Shown in pieces: positions 1 through 7,445 of a stretch of DNA of 64,000 nt (position 1 is the stretch's first letter; each line of letters starts with the position of its first letter). The notes under the pieces are model-generated. The model had not been told where the DNA came from and ran no database searches. It saw only the letters and a list, made by a program, of their open reading frames with translations. A program made the position numbers and the translations under genes. Source of the stretch: Leucobacter sp042726155 (lineage in GTDB: Bacteria; Actinomycetota; Actinomycetes; Actinomycetales; Microbacteriaceae); NCBI RefSeq assembly GCF_042726155.1, contig NZ_JBHXHV010000002.1, forward strand, positions 496,001 through 560,000. Direction: 5' to 3'.

Positions 1-1551
1 GGAATCCTCGGCGAGCACGATTCCGAGGAAGCGCGGGGGCGCTGTGTCACCGCCGAGGCTCTGCGCGCGACTCAGGGGTGAAATTTCGCTGAGCTCGCGC
101 TGCCCCGCCGCGTCACTGCCCGCGCCGAACTCGTCTCGCCACAGTCGTCCGAGCGGATGCTGATCGAGCGCGAGAAGATCGAGGGGCGCCGCGGTCACGA
201 CGAAGCCCGCGCAGATAGCGGGGTGGCCGAGCACGCAACTCGCGACGACGGTGCCACCGTGCGAGGCGCCGACGAGCACGAGCGAATCCGCGCGGGCCAG
301 CTGTGCAGCCACGAGCCACCGCGCTGCAGACGCGAGGTCGTCGATCCCGCGGCGTTTGCGCGCTCCGTAGCCACCCGCACGCCACTGCGCGCCGTGTTCT
401 CCCCCACCCCGAATGTGCGCCGTCGCGTATCGACCACCGGATTCAATCCACGCGGGGATCGTGGGCTCGAAGACGGGGAGCGATGCCACCCCGAATCCGC
501 CATAGCAGGTCAGGATCGTGGGTGCGGGGCCGACGAGTCCTCGCGGTGATGTCACTACGAGCGACAGGATGCAGCCGTCGTCGGCACGAAATTCGTGCCA
601 CGTCGTTTCGGCCGCCCGGTCGTCTCCATCTCTCGGCGGCAATTGGTCACCGATTCCTTGGCGGCTGCTGAGCGTTACGACTTTCGGTGGGCTCGACGGC
701 GCCTCGATCACCGCGGATATCCCGCCCACGTCAACGCTCACGTCAGAGAACGCGGCGACGGACTCTCCGAGGCGCGCCGTCCAGTCCTGCTGCACGACGC
801 CGTCAGCAATATTCAGGAGCACGCTTTTCCCGGCGCGCACAGCGATTGCGTACACCTCGTTCTCCCAGACGCGGACGGTTGTCAGGCTCGTGGTGCAATC
901 GCTCCAGCGCCACCGTTCGGCGCCCGAATACACATCGACGGCGTGGAGCGAGTTTCCGCTCTGCACCACCACTGCGTCGTTGCCGATCACGTGTGCACTC
1001 GAAATCGTCGGGAACGACACAAGGTGCGTGCCGGTGTCGAGGCGAACGAGACGAGTGGGCATGCCCGCGCGACTCTCTGCGGCTAGCCAGTGCGGCGCCG
1101 GCGCGAACAGGCGGCACCGCGCGTCACTCGCAACCGGGCTCTCCGCGACCCATTCGCGGGCGACGTCGATTTGCACGAGACGCTGCGGATCCCGCGCGAT
1201 CAGCGAGAGCGTTCGCGAATCCATCGCCCACTGCATCGGGTCGTATCGGCAGTGAATGTCGGCATAGCGCCGCAACGCCCCCGACGAGACGTTGAGCACG
1301 GCCAGGTGCCCCGCTTCGTCTGCGCGTCCCGCAAGTTGCAGTGCAATGTGCTGTTCGTCTGGGGCGGGAACCATCAAGAGAATGTGCTCGTCACTCTCGA
1401 AGACTGCCTGGCCCGTGCCCGCCCGGTACACGCCCCGGGAACGCCTGCCCGGCAAGCGGCTGAGCGCGAAGCCAGCGGAGGGCGCACCTGGGCGACCGCA
1501 GTGTTCCCACCGGGTGAGCGCACGCTCGAGCGCACTCTCAATCGCAGCCAT
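1..1551 (-). CDS. S9 prolyl-oligopeptidase-family serine peptidase (C-terminus outside window)
   Basis: Partial gene, cut by the left window edge after about 517 codons. The first ~330 residues read like a beta-propeller. The alpha/beta-hydrolase domain follows, with the nucleophile motif GASHGG (Ser codon near 262-264) preceded by an HIRGGGEHG stretch, as in prolyl oligopeptidases. The catalytic Asp and His lie beyond the window. It starts about 15 nt after the stop of the upstream gene on the same strand, so the two are probably co-transcribed. An in-frame GTG at 1563 is an alternative start; neither has a strong ribosome-binding site. Placed divergently from a TOMM operon, it may process that precursor, whose only proline is Pro30 near the C-terminus. 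The family call is solid; the substrate is inference. Confidence 0.85.
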   Translation of the reverse strand, partial: MAAIESALERALTRWEHCGRPGAPSAGFALSRLPGRRSRGVYRAGTGQAVFESDEHILLMVPAPDEQHIALQLAGRADEAGHLAVLNVSSGALRRYADIHCRYDPMQWAMDSRTLSLIARDPQRLVQIDVAREWVAESPVASDARCRLFAPAPHWLAAESRAGMPTRLVRLDTGTHLVSFPTISSAHVIGNDAVVVQSGNSLHAVDVYSGAERWRWSDCTTSLTTVRVWENEVYAIAVRAGKSVLLNIADGVVQQDWTARLGESVAAFSDVSVDVGGISAVIEAPSSPPKVVTLSSRQGIGDQLPPRDGDDRAAETTWHEFRADDGCILSLVVTSPRGLVGPAPTILTCYGGFGVASLPVFEPTIPAWIESGGRYATAHIRGGGEHGAQWRAGGYGARKRRGIDDLASAARWLVAAQLARADSLVLVGASHGGTVVASCVLGHPAICAGFVVTAAPLDLLALDQHPLGRLWRDEFGAGSDAAGQRELSEISPLSRAQSLGGDTAPPRFLGIVLAEDS

Positions 1552-1566
1552 ACTCGGCGTCACCGC

Positions 1567-2790
1567 TCAGCGCCCCACACCGTCGTAAGCGCCGCCGCAC
1601 CACAGCAGCAGGCCGCCCTCGTCCACGGACGTCGGCACTGCGACAGTCTCAAAGGCGTCATCGGTGATGAGGTGCAGCTCACCGTCGCCGCCCCGCGTCA
1701 CCGCGATCATTGCGCCCGTCGGGTCAATCGCAACTGAACGACGCTGCGCTGGCGCGTCTCCGACCGGATCCCAGGGGAGGTGACCCGGAGTGGGCGGAGC
1801 GCTCAGCGCGGGGAGCGACACTCTGCGAATGACGTCCAGGGTGCTCTTCGATCCGTCGCCCGATTCGCTTGAGCCGCGCTCGATGACCGTCAGCTCGTCG
1901 CCGTCCGGGTGGATAGTCACCACGGCAACGCGGCTGCGTGAGAGGGCAAAGCGAAACGCCAGCCCATCGGGGAGTCGCACGTGGCTCGTCGCGCCGGTGA
2001 CGAGGTCTACCTCGACAAGGTGATTCGTCCAGTCAGCCCAGGCAGTCGGGTCTGCCGGGCCGCCACGCACGACACCGAGCGCCGCGCCTGCCCGTTCGTC
2101 GAAGCGCAGATAGAACGCGCGGCCTACGACCGGCCACGGAACAACACCGATTGGCTGCGGGACTCCCCCGGTGACAACAAACCGCTCAAGCCCCCGACTC
2201 GTCGACGTCGCAAACACGCCGCGTTTCGCGTCCGCTACGTCGCCGTGCCCATCGTCAGCGACCTGATCGCGCTCCTCCCCGCGCAGCACCGGCACGTGCG
2301 GGCCGACGGCGAGGGCACTCTGCAGCGGCACCGCTTCGATCGATCCGGGCTCACGGTGCCTGAATACGATGTGCGGTTCGCCCGTCTCCCGGTCGCGCAC
2401 AATGCCGACTCCCGGTTCACCCACGCGGGAGCGGAAGCGACGGGCACTGCCTAAGTCAATATCAGCAACCGTGACGACGTCGCTCCACGCCTCCGCGTTG
2501 GCGCCGAGCCCCGTCGTGATCGCGACGTATCTGCCACTTTCGTCACCGGCGATGTGTTCGGCGGGGGTCGCGATCGGGATGCGGGAACCGCGTTCGTCGC
2601 CGTTTTCATCGCAGAGAACCAGCTCACCGCGCAGATCGTCGGCAAATGCGAATCGGCCCCGCTCCCCAGCAAGCGTCAAGACGCCCGCGTGTTCCGCCGC
2701 GAATCCGTGCCCGCGCGCCGTCGCCTCCGCGCCACGAATGTCGTACACGCGGTCCGAGCGATAGTCGATCAGCACCAGTCCGGGTTTCAT
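1567..2790 (-). CDS. Beta-propeller-like protein without peptidase domain, paired with S9 peptidase
   Basis: A 407-aa protein, not assigned to a precise family. It shows repeated beta-strand-rich segments of the S9-propeller/TolB kind (for example AIDPTGAMIAVTRGGDGEL near the C-terminus) and no GxSxG nucleophile motif. No signal peptide or membrane segment is visible. It lies just upstream of a complete-looking S9 peptidase that has its own propeller, so a simple frameshift of one enzyme is unlikely: together the two would far exceed the ~700 aa of a usual S9 protein. It is divergent from the RiPP precursor gene across a 114-nt regulatory region. It may be a regulatory or substrate-binding partner of the peptidase (inference). 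Confidence 0.7.
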   Translation of the reverse strand: MKPGLVLIDYRSDRVYDIRGAEATARGHGFAAEHAGVLTLAGERGRFAFADDLRGELVLCDENGDERGSRIPIATPAEHIAGDESGRYVAITTGLGANAEAWSDVVTVADIDLGSARRFRSRVGEPGVGIVRDRETGEPHIVFRHREPGSIEAVPLQSALAVGPHVPVLRGEERDQVADDGHGDVADAKRGVFATSTSRGLERFVVTGGVPQPIGVVPWPVVGRAFYLRFDERAGAALGVVRGGPADPTAWADWTNHLVEVDLVTGATSHVRLPDGLAFRFALSRSRVAVVTIHPDGDELTVIERGSSESGDGSKSTLDVIRRVSLPALSAPPTPGHLPWDPVGDAPAQRRSVAIDPTGAMIAVTRGGDGELHLITDDAFETVAVPTSVDEGGLLLWCGGAYDGVGR

Positions 2791-2810
2791 GAGTCACACC
2801 TTATTGCGAA

Positions 2811-2825
2811 CTAGAATCATTATCA
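2811..2825. promoter_or_regulatory. Candidate Fur/Zur-type operator in the divergent TOMM promoter region
   Basis: CTAGAATCATTATCA matches the palindromic Fur-family pattern TGATAAT-C-ATTATCA at 12 of 15 positions. The right half is perfect and the left half degenerate. On the minus strand TTGATA overlaps it, and TAAGGT lies 17 nt further on, which could be a promoter for the propeller/peptidase pair. The AT-rich patch stands out in a GC-rich region. This is a motif match only. Confidence 0.35.
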
Positions 2826-2904
2826 ACTACGGTGAAGGCGTTCGCCCCGCGAACACGGTTGCACTCACCGGTGTGACCGGCATGAAGACACGAACGGAGA
2901 CACC

Positions 2905-3003
2905 ATGGACAAGCAGATCCTTGCTGAGGTCGAAGAAACCGAGCAGCTGGCGCACCTGTCGGCGACGCACTCGAACGCACTCGTCGAGAATCCCTTCGAC
3001 TGA
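2905..3003 (+). CDS. TOMM/RiPP precursor peptide, 32 aa
   Basis: A small ORF directly before a cyclodehydratase operon, with ribosome-binding sequence GGAGA 6-10 nt before the ATG. The peptide begins MDKQILAEVEETEQ and has an acidic leader-like N-terminal half. The candidate core HLSATHSNALVENPFD has Ser19, Thr21 and Ser23 around His22, no Cys, and one Pro (Pro30). YcaO cyclodehydratases convert Ser/Thr/Cys to azolines, so only oxazole or methyloxazole rings would be possible. Position, size, leader character and the hairpin that follows support the call. I do not recognise the sequence from a described family. The leader/core boundary is unknown. Confidence 0.8.
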   Translation: MDKQILAEVEETEQLAHLSATHSNALVENPFD

Positions 3004-3027
3004 GACCACTTCCCTCAGGCACCAACG

Positions 3028-3064
3028 GCCCGGTCGGTCAGCCCGCGACGCTGACCGACCGGGC
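3028..3064 (+). terminator. Intercistronic hairpin between precursor and biosynthetic genes
   Basis: A perfect 15-bp inverted repeat: arms 3028-3042 and 3050-3064 (GCCCGGTCGGTCAGC and its complement) with a 7-nt loop. No T-tract follows. Such hairpins after RiPP precursor genes commonly act as partial terminators or as RNA 3'-end stabilisers, so that precursor mRNA exceeds enzyme mRNA. The structure is seen; the role is inferred. Confidence 0.75.
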
Positions 3065-3082
3065 ACTTTCGAAAGCGCATTG

Positions 3083-3961
3083 ATGCCCATTCCCAGTCAC
3101 GCACTCACCCTCCCCGGCAATGTCGGGCACGTGTATTCGATCGCCGACGGCTCGTTCGTGCTCCGAACGGCCGCGGGGCAATTCCTGACGATCGACGACC
3201 CGGCTCCCGGCTTCGTCGACGCGCTGCGCGCGCCCGCTCTCGGGATCGCAGCCGAGATTGCAGCCGAGTCCGCGCGCGAGATCACGCCCGAGACAGACTT
3301 TGCGCAGCGCCTCATTTTGGAGGCGAGGGCGCGCCACGACACAGCCGCAGAGGCCCGATGGCCGGCCTCGCGTCGCGGCGTCATTCTCGTCGGTGAGGGC
3401 CTCATCGTCGACGCTGTGGCGCAGGCGCTTCGCGACTGGGGGTGCGAGTTGACGCTGCTTCCCAAGGCAGACGCGCTCGATGATGATCCCGCGTTCCGTG
3501 ATGCACCCGATAAGGCCCACGACACACTGCTCATCAGCTACGCAGATTCGGCAGTTGAGCGTCGGGCTTGGAGCACCAGGGGCCAGGGCTTCACTGACCG
3601 ACTGGCCTGGCTTCGCGCATACCGCGAGGGCGAGGTGTGCTTCGTCGATCCCCTCACCGTGGGCGCACACGACGCCGATGCCCATCAAGTGCTCCGCCGG
3701 CGCGTGGCGGCGAGTCTCTCGCCGACTGCGCTGACCCGGTGGGCAGAAATCGGGCCCCGATCCCCCGTGCCTGATACGTATAGTCGAGCGATGGTTGTGA
3801 GCCGCATCCTCACCGTGGCGCTCGCCTGGGCCCAGCAGCGCGACGACGTCACCGTGTTCCGGCGCACGCTCTGGAAGCTCGTGCCGCTCACGGGACGAGC
3901 GACGGAACACCCGGTTCTCGGTTACCCGCAACCGTACGGGCCGCCGCGAGGCACGGTCTGA
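3083..3961 (+). CDS. SagC-like (ocin-ThiF/E1-like) cyclodehydratase partner protein
   Basis: A 292-aa protein resembling the C-protein of TOMM cyclodehydratases. That protein binds the precursor leader and delivers the core to the YcaO partner. It has an N-terminal region with short beta strands (residues 1-50), then a degenerate E1-like Rossmann part (RRGVILVGEGLIVDAVAQAL, about residue 95) and a C-terminal segment with EVCFVDPLTVG. No complete ATP-binding E1 motif is visible, as expected for this non-adenylating family. The ATG at 3083 was chosen because the longer in-frame extension runs through the precursor gene and the hairpin. The next gene starts 1 nt after its stop. Confidence 0.72.
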   Translation: MPIPSHALTLPGNVGHVYSIADGSFVLRTAAGQFLTIDDPAPGFVDALRAPALGIAAEIAAESAREITPETDFAQRLILEARARHDTAAEARWPASRRGVILVGEGLIVDAVAQALRDWGCELTLLPKADALDDDPAFRDAPDKAHDTLLISYADSAVERRAWSTRGQGFTDRLAWLRAYREGEVCFVDPLTVGAHDADAHQVLRRRVAASLSPTALTRWAEIGPRSPVPDTYSRAMVVSRILTVALAWAQQRDDVTVFRRTLWKLVPLTGRATEHPVLGYPQPYGPPRGTV

Positions 3962-3962
3962 C

Positions 3963-4925
3963 ATGGTCGAGACAGTGGAACCAGAGACGCACCGGGCACG
4001 AACATCAGGCGGCGTACAGCTGGGTGGGCTGCTGTGGCACGTCGCCGACGCGGCGGGGATCGTAATCCTCCGCACCCCCTACGACGCGCAGCAGCACACG
4101 GCGATTGGTACCTCTTGGGCGACCCGCGGATACCACTGCCTCATCCAAGACGTGCGTGGTCGCTATCGCTCCGCAGGAGATTGGCATCCGTATCAACACG
4201 AGGCTGTTGACGGAGCGAGCACGATTGCAGACCTCCGGGCGCGCTTCCCTGCGCTCCCGATCGTCATGTTCGGAGCCTCCTACGCCGCGGACGCCGCACT
4301 GGAGGCTGCCCGCGGCACCGTGCTCGGCGGGCACGATGCCCCCGACGCGATCATCGCGCTCGTGCCCGCACTCGGACTCGCCGAGACCGCTTGGGCAGCC
4401 GACGGGAGCCCACTCCTCGAGCACCGAATCGCGTGGTGGCACGAACACGGCAGCGCACGGCGTTCACGCTCGCCGCTGCCGCCCGAAGAGCTCGCCTGCC
4501 GAGTGAAACAGGCCACACAGCTCGGGGTCACGGCCGCCGCGCGCACCTGGGATTGGCCCGTCCCCGTGATCGAGCGCTGGAATCAGCTGTGGTCCGCGGC
4601 GCACATCGACGTGCGCTCACACTATTGTTCAGTAACGTCGCCGCTCCTCGTGATCACGGGCGCCGACGACCACTTCGACGCTGACGCCCACCGACTCGCG
4701 GGCGATTGGTCGGGCCCGAGCCAGCTCGTCACCGGGCCGTGGGGGCATCGCCTCGCGGCCGATCTGCAGAGTGAGGCGGCGCGCAATCGGCTGCGAGCGA
4801 CCGGCGGCATCGGCAGCATCATCGACGAGTGGCTGAGACGCCGAAACGACGCGCACGCTCACAGACGACGCACGGTCTACGATCCGCGCCGGGGCGTTTG
4901 GCACCGAGAGGAACACGCAGCATGA
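3963..4925 (+). CDS. CocE/NonD-like alpha/beta hydrolase in TOMM operon
   Basis: A 320-aa hydrolase with nucleophile motif GASYAA (about residue 104) in a strand-turn-helix context. A candidate acid lies in GADDHFD and the His in GPWGH, completing a Ser-Asp-His triad. The N-terminal layout (RTPYDAQQ, QDVRGRYRS) is that of X-Pro dipeptidyl-peptidase/CocE enzymes. No signal peptide is seen. It starts 1 nt after the SagC-like gene and overlaps the YcaO gene by 4 nt (ATGA), so it is translationally coupled. It may hydrolyse or cyclise the modified peptide, or give immunity; this is undetermined. Confidence 0.75.
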   Translation: MVETVEPETHRARTSGGVQLGGLLWHVADAAGIVILRTPYDAQQHTAIGTSWATRGYHCLIQDVRGRYRSAGDWHPYQHEAVDGASTIADLRARFPALPIVMFGASYAADAALEAARGTVLGGHDAPDAIIALVPALGLAETAWAADGSPLLEHRIAWWHEHGSARRSRSPLPPEELACRVKQATQLGVTAAARTWDWPVPVIERWNQLWSAAHIDVRSHYCSVTSPLLVITGADDHFDADAHRLAGDWSGPSQLVTGPWGHRLAADLQSEAARNRLRATGGIGSIIDEWLRRRNDAHAHRRRTVYDPRRGVWHREEHAA

Positions 4926-6298
4926 CCCCAGAGAGCAAGCTAGCTATCGACACGCTTGTTGATTCCGAGTGCGGCATCATCCGCGCGGTCGGCGAGGTTC
5001 CACACCCGGCCGGCACCCCAAGCGCCTACACCGCGCTCACCGCCTCCGTCTCGGATGCGCGACAGCTCGGCGAATGGCCCGCGGATCGAGTATCGCTCGG
5101 CACCTCCTTCAACGCGCCCGATGTGGCGCGCATCGCCGCGATCGCTGAGGGCGTCGAGCGGTACTGCGGCAACTGGTTGCCGCACGACCTTCCCGACGAC
5201 CAGTTCAGGATCGCGAGCTACGCAGATCTGCTGTCCGATGAGGTCTCGCCGATCCCGCTCGCCGATCTCCCCGCATTCGCCGCGTGGCAGTATGAACGCC
5301 CCCATTTTCCCTATTTTCCGCTGACGGAAACCACTCCGACGCTGTGGACCAGGTGCGAACGGCTCGACGGCGCAGACGCATGGATCCCGGCGTCGCTCGT
5401 CTATCTCAACTGGCGCCAGTCGCGGTTTCGGGAGCTGCCGAGAACGCACCACCTGAACTACGCGGGGATTGCGACGGGCCAGGGCGCGAGCGATGCCAGA
5501 GACCGAGGCGTGCTCGAGGTGATCGAGCGTGACGCGCTCGAGGTGTGGTGGCACCTCGACGGCCCGACGTTCGGCATCGATCCCGACAGCGTTCCCGGCC
5601 TGCGTGACGATCTCGACGGCGCAAATTTCGAAGTATCACTGGTCGCGATGCCCTCAGAGTTCGCCCCGGCAGTCGCCGCATTGATTTACGACGCACACCG
5701 GAATCTCTACGCTGCCGGGTTTTCTGCCGCGTGCGATCCCGCGCATGCCGCGCGCAAGGCCGTACTCGAGGCCGTGCACACCTGGGTCTTCACGCAGGGG
5801 TGCACCGAGGCTGACGGCTGGGTGTTTCGGGCCGTCGAACAGGGCATGATGGCACGCGGTCTGTACCTCGATTACCGCAGCGATGCGAGCTACCTCGACG
5901 CGGCTGGCCCGCAATCCGAGCACGTCGTGGATCTCGGCGCGCACGTGCAGGTCTGGCTCGATCCCCGCGTGCACACCGAGGCCCGCCGGTTCACAGCGCC
6001 CGCGCTGGGCGTGCGCTCGATCGCAGAAGTGCCGTCAGTCACGATCACCGAGGTCTACGAGCGACTCGCGTCTCACGGTCATCAAGTGTTCACCCGGGAC
6101 CTGACAACCGACGACGTGCGGCACACCCCACTGCGGGTCGTGCGAACGCTCGTTACCGGGCTCGTGCCCAACGCGCCCGCGGCGTTCACCTACTTCGGCA
6201 TGCCACGTTTCGGGGCCGCGGCGCTCGACCGCGGCTGGCGCACGAGCTGGGAAGGCGAACCCGGTGAAGTCTCCTGTGTCCCGCCGCCGCACATGTGA
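4922..6298 (+). CDS. YcaO-domain azoline-forming cyclodehydratase
   Basis: A 458-aa YcaO enzyme. In TOMM systems it uses ATP to phosphorylate the backbone amide and cyclise Ser/Thr/Cys. Visible YcaO signatures are ARIAAIAEGVERYCG (about residue 80), GVLEVIERDALEVWW (about 200) and FSAACDPAHAARKAVLEAV (about 265). Together these carry the Glu/Asp/Arg residues that bind ATP and Mg. The C-terminus is Pro-rich (VPPPHM), similar to but not identical with the PxPxP tail of azoline-forming YcaOs. It overlaps the hydrolase gene by 4 nt and lies 7 nt before the dehydrogenase gene. A stand-alone YcaO with a separate C-protein matches SagC/SagD-type systems. Confidence 0.9.
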   Translation: MTPESKLAIDTLVDSECGIIRAVGEVPHPAGTPSAYTALTASVSDARQLGEWPADRVSLGTSFNAPDVARIAAIAEGVERYCGNWLPHDLPDDQFRIASYADLLSDEVSPIPLADLPAFAAWQYERPHFPYFPLTETTPTLWTRCERLDGADAWIPASLVYLNWRQSRFRELPRTHHLNYAGIATGQGASDARDRGVLEVIERDALEVWWHLDGPTFGIDPDSVPGLRDDLDGANFEVSLVAMPSEFAPAVAALIYDAHRNLYAAGFSAACDPAHAARKAVLEAVHTWVFTQGCTEADGWVFRAVEQGMMARGLYLDYRSDASYLDAAGPQSEHVVDLGAHVQVWLDPRVHTEARRFTAPALGVRSIAEVPSVTITEVYERLASHGHQVFTRDLTTDDVRHTPLRVVRTLVTGLVPNAPAAFTYFGMPRFGAAALDRGWRTSWEGEPGEVSCVPPPHM

Positions 6299-6305
6299 TC
6301 CGCCG

Positions 6306-7445
6306 ATGAACACGACAATTGACGCTGGCCGGCAGCGCAGCGTCGGCGGCACCGCCGTTTCCGACAACACCGGCTCCCCCGCCAGTGCCTGCGATCGCAC
6401 GCCGCTCCCGGCGCTGCCCCTGGCGCCGCTCCCGGCGCTGCTCGCGAGCGCGCTCACCGACACCAATCCGGGATCAGCGCGTCCGCCCGGCCCTCGCATG
6501 AACGCGTGGCTCGAATCCGGTGCGACACCGGTGGCCGACGCGGGCGTGCTGGGCTCCCTACTCGGTGCCCTCTGGCGGGCCGGTGCGCCCCACCGCACCC
6601 CTGACGGCGCCGAGAGTTCCATTCTGCGTCGACCCATCCCCTCCGCGGGGGCGACGTACGCGGTGCACACCCACGTGGTCGTCGGCGGCGACCGCGTCGC
6701 CGGTCTCGAACCCGGCCGCTACGTGTTCGATCACGAGCGGTCGCAACTGCTCCGCCGCGGCGACGACGCCGAATGTGCGACGCACACGAGCGACTCTCGC
6801 GGGAGCGAAGCATCCTCGCGCGTGATCTTCAGCGTGCAACCCGGCCGCAGCTTCGGCCGGTACCGCCATCGCGCGTGGCCGTTGTGGATCGCCGACACCG
6901 CCTACGCCCACGAAGCGCTCGCGTTCACACTCGACCGTCGGCTGCGCAGCCGTCTGGGACCGAGCGCTGAATTGCGGTCGGAGCTCGGGGTGCCGCGCGG
7001 CTCAGAGACAGCCGCGTGGCTCGATCGCGGGCTCGTGCCCGAGATTCCGCTGGTCTCGATTGAGCTCCCCGAGCGGCTGCACCCCGATCCGATTCGAGAG
7101 CGGGCGCTTGCTCGTCGACGCTCACCGGCCATCGCCGAATACCTGCGGAATCCAGTGACCTCGGGCGAAGCCGTTCGCGTCGCGAGGCTGTCGGCGCAGC
7201 CGTGGGTCGCACACGCCGATCACGTCCACGGGTGGAGCATCAGCCCACGCGCGACGGCATCTCAGATGTACGCGGCACTGTGGCACGCGCATCGCGCGGC
7301 CGCCCGCATGTGCTACCTCTCCGCACGCTCCGGCCGCCGCCGATGCCGCCCGGTGTCGGGGTTCGCAGCCCAATCCGACACCTGGATGATGCACGCCGTG
7401 GCCATTCTCGAGGGCGCCACCGAAGCCGAGGAGCCTGCCGCATGA
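6306..7445 (+). CDS. SagB-type nitroreductase-fold azoline dehydrogenase
   Basis: A 379-aa protein of the SagB family, FMN enzymes that oxidise azolines to azoles. The recognisable stretch is RRPIPSAGATYAVHTHVVV (about residues 110-128), followed by GLEPGRYVFDHE, the usual SagB active-site region. PLWIADTAYAHEALAFTLDR follows near residue 200. The first ~60 residues are Ala/Pro-rich and poorly conserved, so the ATG at 6306 is a choice; an in-frame ATG at 6264 would overlap the YcaO gene. Its last bases overlap the ABC transporter start (ATGATGA). Its presence suggests aromatic oxazoles in the product. Confidence 0.82.
   Translation: MNTTIDAGRQRSVGGTAVSDNTGSPASACDRTPLPALPLAPLPALLASALTDTNPGSARPPGPRMNAWLESGATPVADAGVLGSLLGALWRAGAPHRTPDGAESSILRRPIPSAGATYAVHTHVVVGGDRVAGLEPGRYVFDHERSQLLRRGDDAECATHTSDSRGSEASSRVIFSVQPGRSFGRYRHRAWPLWIADTAYAHEALAFTLDRRLRSRLGPSAELRSELGVPRGSETAAWLDRGLVPEIPLVSIELPERLHPDPIRERALARRRSPAIAEYLRNPVTSGEAVRVARLSAQPWVAHADHVHGWSISPRATASQMYAALWHAHRAAARMCYLSARSGRRRCRPVSGFAAQSDTWMMHAVAILEGATEAEEPAA

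Noticed and set aside
1..2790. One frameshifted S9 peptidase instead of two genes
   Set aside because: The downstream gene alone has a propeller plus the catalytic Ser motif; a joined protein would exceed the S9 family length by several hundred residues.
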